Source: Actinomycetes bacterium
GTDB lineage: Bacteria > Actinomycetota > Thermoleophilia > RBG-16-64-13
Length of the DNA stretch: 36,404 nucleotides
Direction of reading: 5' to 3'
NCBI GenBank assembly: GCA_021372435.1
Contig: JAJFUK010000086.1
Location: 71,307-107,710 of the forward strand
Shown here: positions 32,738-36,404 of the stretch, piece by piece
Layout: each line of letters begins with the position of its first letter
Position numbering within the stretch: the stretch's first letter is position 1
Made by a program: the position numbers and the translations under genes
Notes under the pieces: model-generated
The model's input: the letters and a program-made list of their open reading frames with translations, nothing else
Told to the model about the DNA's origin: nothing
The model's database searches: none

Positions 32738-35700
32738 ATGAAAAGCAGTCAGAAGCGGCACAGAACCCGCGCATCGACGGTACTCGCTCTGGGAGCCGTG
32801 GCCGTCCTGATGGTGTTGCTGGGAGCCGGCTCGGCAGTCGCCGCTCCCCCTTGGTCGGACGCGCCGAACAGCTGGTGGGTCAATACCTACAAAATAACCG
32901 ATGCCCAGGCCGGCACAGTGTCTGATGGCTACCCTGACGGAACGTTCCGCCCCAGCTTAGCCGTCACGCGTGCCCAGTTTGCCAAGATGGCCGTCGAGGG
33001 CTTTGATCTACCTGTGGCAAACCCGCTCGTGCCGAGTTTCTCCGACGTTCCCAAAGCCAACTACTTCTACCAGTGGATCGAAGGAGCCGCCAGTGAAGGC
33101 ATAATCGGGGGCTTCACCGACGGGAAGTTCCGTCCCAACAGCAGCATAATCAGGCAGCAGGTCAACTCCATACTGGGCAAGTACCTCTCGGGGAACGAAC
33201 TTAGTCTGAGAGGCCACATTGCGGGTGATAGAGGCAACTACCCGACACTAGACGCCTGGTTCTCTGCGGAAGGAGCGGCGATTCTCGCTCGGTTCGCCGA
33301 TGCGGCCGGCGTAGCCGCGGTCCATGCTGCTCCGACGGCTTACCTCGTTTACCATGAAGTGGTGGAGGGGAGCGGCAGCGGGGCTTATCGCTCCCTTGGG
33401 CCCAGCCAGAATATCACTCGGGCCCAAGCCGTCGCCATGATACTGCGGACGAGGGGAGTGACATTCTCCACCGTCCTGCCTACGATCACCCAGCTCAGCC
33501 CTGCTTTCGGGCCGGCTGAAGGCGGTAATACCGTCGTCATCACCGGCACCAATCTTAGCGGTGCGACTGTAGTCGAGTTTGGTGCCAAGAAGGCTGTGAG
33601 CTTCACCGTCAACTCGGCGACGCAGATCACCGCCGTAGCTCCTTCCGGTACGGCCGGGACCACGGTGGATGTAAGAGTGACCACTCCGGCGGGCACCAGC
33701 TTGACGAGCGCCGCCACCAAGTACAGCTACGGCATCCCGGTCATCACGCTGCTCAACCCGGCTGCCGGCCCGGCGGGGGGCGGCACCACCGTCGTCATCA
33801 CAGGCATCAACTTCACCGGCGCGACCGCCGTGAAGTTCGGTGACAAGAACGCCACCAGCTTCACCGTCAACTCGGCCACCCAGATCACGGCCGTAGCTCC
33901 TTCCGGTACGGCAGGGACCACAGTGGATGTAAGGGTGACCACCCCGGGCGGCACGAGTCTCACCGACATGGCCAGCAAGTACAGCTACGGGGCGCCCACT
34001 GTGACCTCGCTCGATCCGGCGGCTGGGGCTCCGGCGGGCGGCAACGTGGTGCATATATACGGCACCGGGTTCACAGGGCTTAGCGGCGCAAGCGCCGTGA
34101 AGTTCGGGAGCAAGAACGCGACCACATATGCCGTCATCTCGCCCACCCATATCGAAGCGGTAGCTCCCTCGGGGAGCAACGGGACTACGGTTGATGTGAC
34201 CGTGACCAACCCGGCCGGCACCAGCTCCACCAGCGGGACCGGCAACGACTACGCCTACGGTGCCCCGACCGTCACGACTGTGGTACCGAACAGCGGCGCT
34301 ACGACGGGTGGGACCGCGGTCACCATCACCGGCACCGGGTTCGTGCCCGGCGCCATCGTGCGTTTCGGCGGCTCCAGCTATCCGGCGGCCAATGTCGTAG
34401 TGGTGAGCCCCACGAGCATCACCTGCGTCACTCCGGCACACTCGGCGGGCGAAGTCGAAGTCACGGTGACCACGGCGGCCGGAACCAGCTCGACCGAAGG
34501 TACCGGCAATAACTTCTTCTACGGGTTCGCAACCGCGCCGAGTCTCATTCAGCTGGCCAAGGGCAGCACGGCACCCGTGGGCGCGGTGACGGACGTCCAG
34601 ATCCCGGCTCCCGGTGCCACCGACAATCATGGTGCAGTAACCGGCTGGGTAGCCGACTCGGCCGACAGGATCAAGTTCACGGTCATCGATGTGGCCCCAG
34701 CCGTCTCCACGATCACGATAAACGGGGCGCCGTATGCAAGCGGAACCGACTACAAGATCCTGTCTGCGACTCCGCTCACTATCGTCGTGACGACCGCAGA
34801 GACCGGCAAGGCCACCGCTGTGAGGACGTTCACGGTTTCTGTTGCTCCGGCTGCGGTGGTCAACATAGCGGCGATCTCCGGGGTGACCGTCCCGGTGACG
34901 GGCGCGACCCCGGTGACGACTATTGCAGAGACGGCGCAGTACACCGGCACGGTCAGTTGGGCCCCAGCACACAACCCCTTCAGGGGGCCCGTAGTGTACA
35001 CGGCGACCATCACGCTGACCGCGAAATCCGGATACACCCTGCAGGGTGTCCCGGCCAACTTCTTCACGGTGGCCGGGGCGAGCGCGACAAACCTCGCCAA
35101 TTCTGGAGTGGTGACCGCCACCTTCCCGGTCACAGTCGGGAACACAATCACCATAGCGGCGATCTCCGGGGTGACCGTCCCGGTGACCGGCGCCACCCCG
35201 GTGAGGGTGATCACGGAGACGGACCAGTACACCGGCGCCGTCACCTGGAACCCCAATGACGCTCTGTTCAAAGCTGCGACCACCTACACGGCGACCATCA
35301 CACTGACCCCGAAATCCGGATACACCCTGCAGGGTGTCCCGGCCAACTTCTTCACGGTGGCCGGGGCGAGCGCGACAAACCTCGCCAATTCGGGGGTGGT
35401 CACGGCGGTGTTCCCGGCGACAACTGCGACCCCGATCGACATACCGGATATCCCGGGGGTGACCGCCCCGGTCACCGGCGGCATCCCGGCGACGACGATC
35501 GAGGCGACGACCCAGTACACCGGCATCGTCACCTGGGCCCCAACCGACAACCCCTTCAAGGGTGAGGTCGTTTACACCGCCTTTATCACGATCCTCCCAA
35601 AACCGGGCTTTACCTTGGACGGTGTCCCGGCCAACTTCTTCAAGGTGGCCGGAGCGAGCGCGACCAACCCCCCCAATTCGGGGGTGGTCACGGCGGTGTT

Positions 35701-36004
35701 CCCGGAAACGGCGCCTGCGGTGGTCAGCATAGCGGCGATCCCCGGGGTGCCCGCCCCGGTGACCGGCGCCACCCCGGTGCCGACGATCGAGGCGACGGCC
35801 CAGTACACCGGCACCGTCACCTGGAGCGCTAATGACACTCAGTTCCAAGCTACGACCATCTACACGGCGACCATCACGCTCACTGCCAAATCCGGATACA
35901 CCCTGCAGGGTGTCCCGGCCAACTTCTTCACAGTGGCCGGGGCGAGCGCGACAAACCTCGAGAATTCGGGGGTGGTCACGGCGGTGTTCCCGGCGACAGA
36001 GTAG
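32738..36004 (+). CDS. Large SLH-anchored surface protein with IPT/TIG and 96-residue repeats (S-layer-type)
   Basis: The ATG at 32738 follows GAGGAGGG; an open frame further upstream is not translated sequence. The product has 1088 residues. It begins with a signal peptide (KRHRTRASTVLALGAVAVLMVLLG, cleavage after AVA-A). Three SLH units (about residues 35-235) bind the wall polymer. Four IPT/TIG beta-sandwich domains follow (about 247-598; GP-x-GG-T-VVITG and F-T-x-V-S-A-T-Q pattern). Then come a domain starting PSLIQLAKG (about 605-708) and four near-identical 96-residue repeats to the end. The four repeats share the block YTGxVxW...YTATITLTxKSGYTLQGVPANFFTVAGASATN. No enzyme domain is visible; it is probably a structural or adhesive surface protein. 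A strong terminator lies after its stop. Confidence 0.93.
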   Translation: MKSSQKRHRTRASTVLALGAVAVLMVLLGAGSAVAAPPWSDAPNSWWVNTYKITDAQAGTVSDGYPDGTFRPSLAVTRAQFAKMAVEGFDLPVANPLVPSFSDVPKANYFYQWIEGAASEGIIGGFTDGKFRPNSSIIRQQVNSILGKYLSGNELSLRGHIAGDRGNYPTLDAWFSAEGAAILARFADAAGVAAVHAAPTAYLVYHEVVEGSGSGAYRSLGPSQNITRAQAVAMILRTRGVTFSTVLPTITQLSPAFGPAEGGNTVVITGTNLSGATVVEFGAKKAVSFTVNSATQITAVAPSGTAGTTVDVRVTTPAGTSLTSAATKYSYGIPVITLLNPAAGPAGGGTTVVITGINFTGATAVKFGDKNATSFTVNSATQITAVAPSGTAGTTVDVRVTTPGGTSLTDMASKYSYGAPTVTSLDPAAGAPAGGNVVHIYGTGFTGLSGASAVKFGSKNATTYAVISPTHIEAVAPSGSNGTTVDVTVTNPAGTSSTSGTGNDYAYGAPTVTTVVPNSGATTGGTAVTITGTGFVPGAIVRFGGSSYPAANVVVVSPTSITCVTPAHSAGEVEVTVTTAAGTSSTEGTGNNFFYGFATAPSLIQLAKGSTAPVGAVTDVQIPAPGATDNHGAVTGWVADSADRIKFTVIDVAPAVSTITINGAPYASGTDYKILSATPLTIVVTTAETGKATAVRTFTVSVAPAAVVNIAAISGVTVPVTGATPVTTIAETAQYTGTVSWAPAHNPFRGPVVYTATITLTAKSGYTLQGVPANFFTVAGASATNLANSGVVTATFPVTVGNTITIAAISGVTVPVTGATPVRVITETDQYTGAVTWNPNDALFKAATTYTATITLTPKSGYTLQGVPANFFTVAGASATNLANSGVVTAVFPATTATPIDIPDIPGVTAPVTGGIPATTIEATTQYTGIVTWAPTDNPFKGEVVYTAFITILPKPGFTLDGVPANFFKVAGASATNPPNSGVVTAVFPETAPAVVSIAAIPGVPAPVTGATPVPTIEATAQYTGTVTWSANDTQFQATTIYTATITLTAKSGYTLQGVPANFFTVAGASATNLENSGVVTAVFPATE
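34865..36001 (+). repeat. Four in-frame 288-bp repeats at the 3' end of the surface-protein gene
   Basis: Unit starts, set at the codon for Ile in IAAI, are 34865, 35153, 35441 and 35729, exactly 288 bp apart; the last unit is 273 bp, to the stop. Long stretches are identical at DNA level between units 1, 2 and 4, while unit 3 has drifted. This points to recent duplication or gene conversion. Confidence 0.9.
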
Positions 36005-36075
36005 TCATAGGCGAAGGCGAGGGGCTGTTCCCAGAGTACTAGAGACAGAAGAACGACACCGGCGGGTAGCGACGC

Positions 36076-36124
36076 GGGCCCGCGGGCTGAGCCGAGGTAG
36101 GCGCGCCCGCGGGCCCCGGCTTTT
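36076..36124 (+). terminator. Intrinsic terminator after the surface-protein gene
   Basis: A perfect 12-bp stem GGGCCCGCGGGC (36076-36087) with 36105-36116, a 17-nt loop, then CGGC and TTTT at 36121-36124. It lies 72 bp after the stop. Confidence 0.75.
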
Positions 36125-36200
36125 CTGCTGCCTACCATGACTGCTTAGGAGCGGAGGCGGCAGACCCGACAATTGGCAGAAAACCGCTTCGCTCCTAGAC

Positions 36201-36229
36201 TTGACAATCTCCGGCTCATATTTTATAAT
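36201..36229 (+). promoter_or_regulatory. dnaK promoter with half operator
   Basis: TTGACA (36201-36206), a 17-bp spacer and TATAAT (36224-36229), both perfect consensus. GCTCATAT (36214-36221) inside the spacer equals one arm of the clpB palindrome; the opposite arm is degenerate. The leader to the ATG is about 50 nt. Confidence 0.8.
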
Positions 36230-36272
36230 GCCGCCATGCTTAGGAATGTGGCAATCATCGTGTATCGAGTAG

Positions 36273-36404
<132 letters not shown>

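Noticed and set aside
33248-35848. 866-codon minus-strand open frame inside the surface-protein gene
   Set aside because: Its Arg/His/Gly-rich repeats are the antisense image of the IPT and 96-residue repeats. No signal of real coding.
34865-36001. Regular repeats considered as a CRISPR array
   Set aside because: Units of 288 bp are in frame and encode protein; there are no short repeats with unique spacers and no cas genes.

Overview
The window is GC-rich and reads as a piece of an anaerobic, Gram-positive-type actinobacterial chromosome. Three things point there: inositol-phosphate synthase next to a phosphatidylinositol-phosphate-type CDP-alcohol transferase (the actinobacterial PI lipid route); lipoprotein and Tat signals together with SLH-domain cell-wall proteins and a class A PBP, with no outer-membrane genes; and oxygen-sensitive enzymes such as an enoate-reductase-type Fe-S flavoenzyme, a fumarate-reductase-like flavoprotein and a MoaD-like sulfur carrier. 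SLH-bearing anaerobic actinobacteria (Coriobacteriia or related deep lineages) fit best, but no marker here fixes the taxon. All genes look intact; only the first (left edge) and the last (dnaK, right edge) are cut by the window.

Layout. (1) 1-6371: a metabolic island. A leftward flavoprotein oxidoreductase diverges from a MoaD-like carrier and a zinc alcohol dehydrogenase, followed by two tandem cyclase-family (PF04199-type) hydrolases and a saccharopine-dehydrogenase-like reductase. The order suggests a catabolic route that I cannot assign. (2) 6481-14119: envelope and secretion genes. These are a parvulin lipoprotein, a Tat-lipoprotein substrate-binding protein, an S8 protease with SLH repeats, a GNAT acetyltransferase, a PsbP-like lipoprotein and an SLH lipoprotein. 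(3) 14259-17119: a degenerate YchF-like protein, then a leftward pair made of a degenerate M23-like membrane protein and a zinc-ribbon NUDIX protein that overlap. (4) 17292-22373: an AI-2E-type permease, PI-phosphate synthase, inositol-1-phosphate synthase and a glycosyltransferase-PHP fusion. (5) 22443-27200: a divergent uracil-glycosylase-like Fe-S protein, an enoate-reductase-type flavoenzyme and an RlmD-type rRNA methyltransferase. (6) 27325-36404: ClpB, a class A PBP, a large SLH/IPT surface protein with four 96-residue repeats, and the start of DnaK.

Non-coding signals of note. Two 161-bp elements (4902-5062 and 23313-23473) share a core at the same offset but carry unrelated, internally perfect terminal inverted repeats, and a lone arm of the second type lies at 12796-12818. 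The clpB promoter holds a perfect 8-2-8 palindrome between -35 and -10, and half of it recurs inside the dnaK promoter. Several GC-rich hairpins mark transcription ends. No tRNA, rRNA, CRISPR array or transposase gene was seen.
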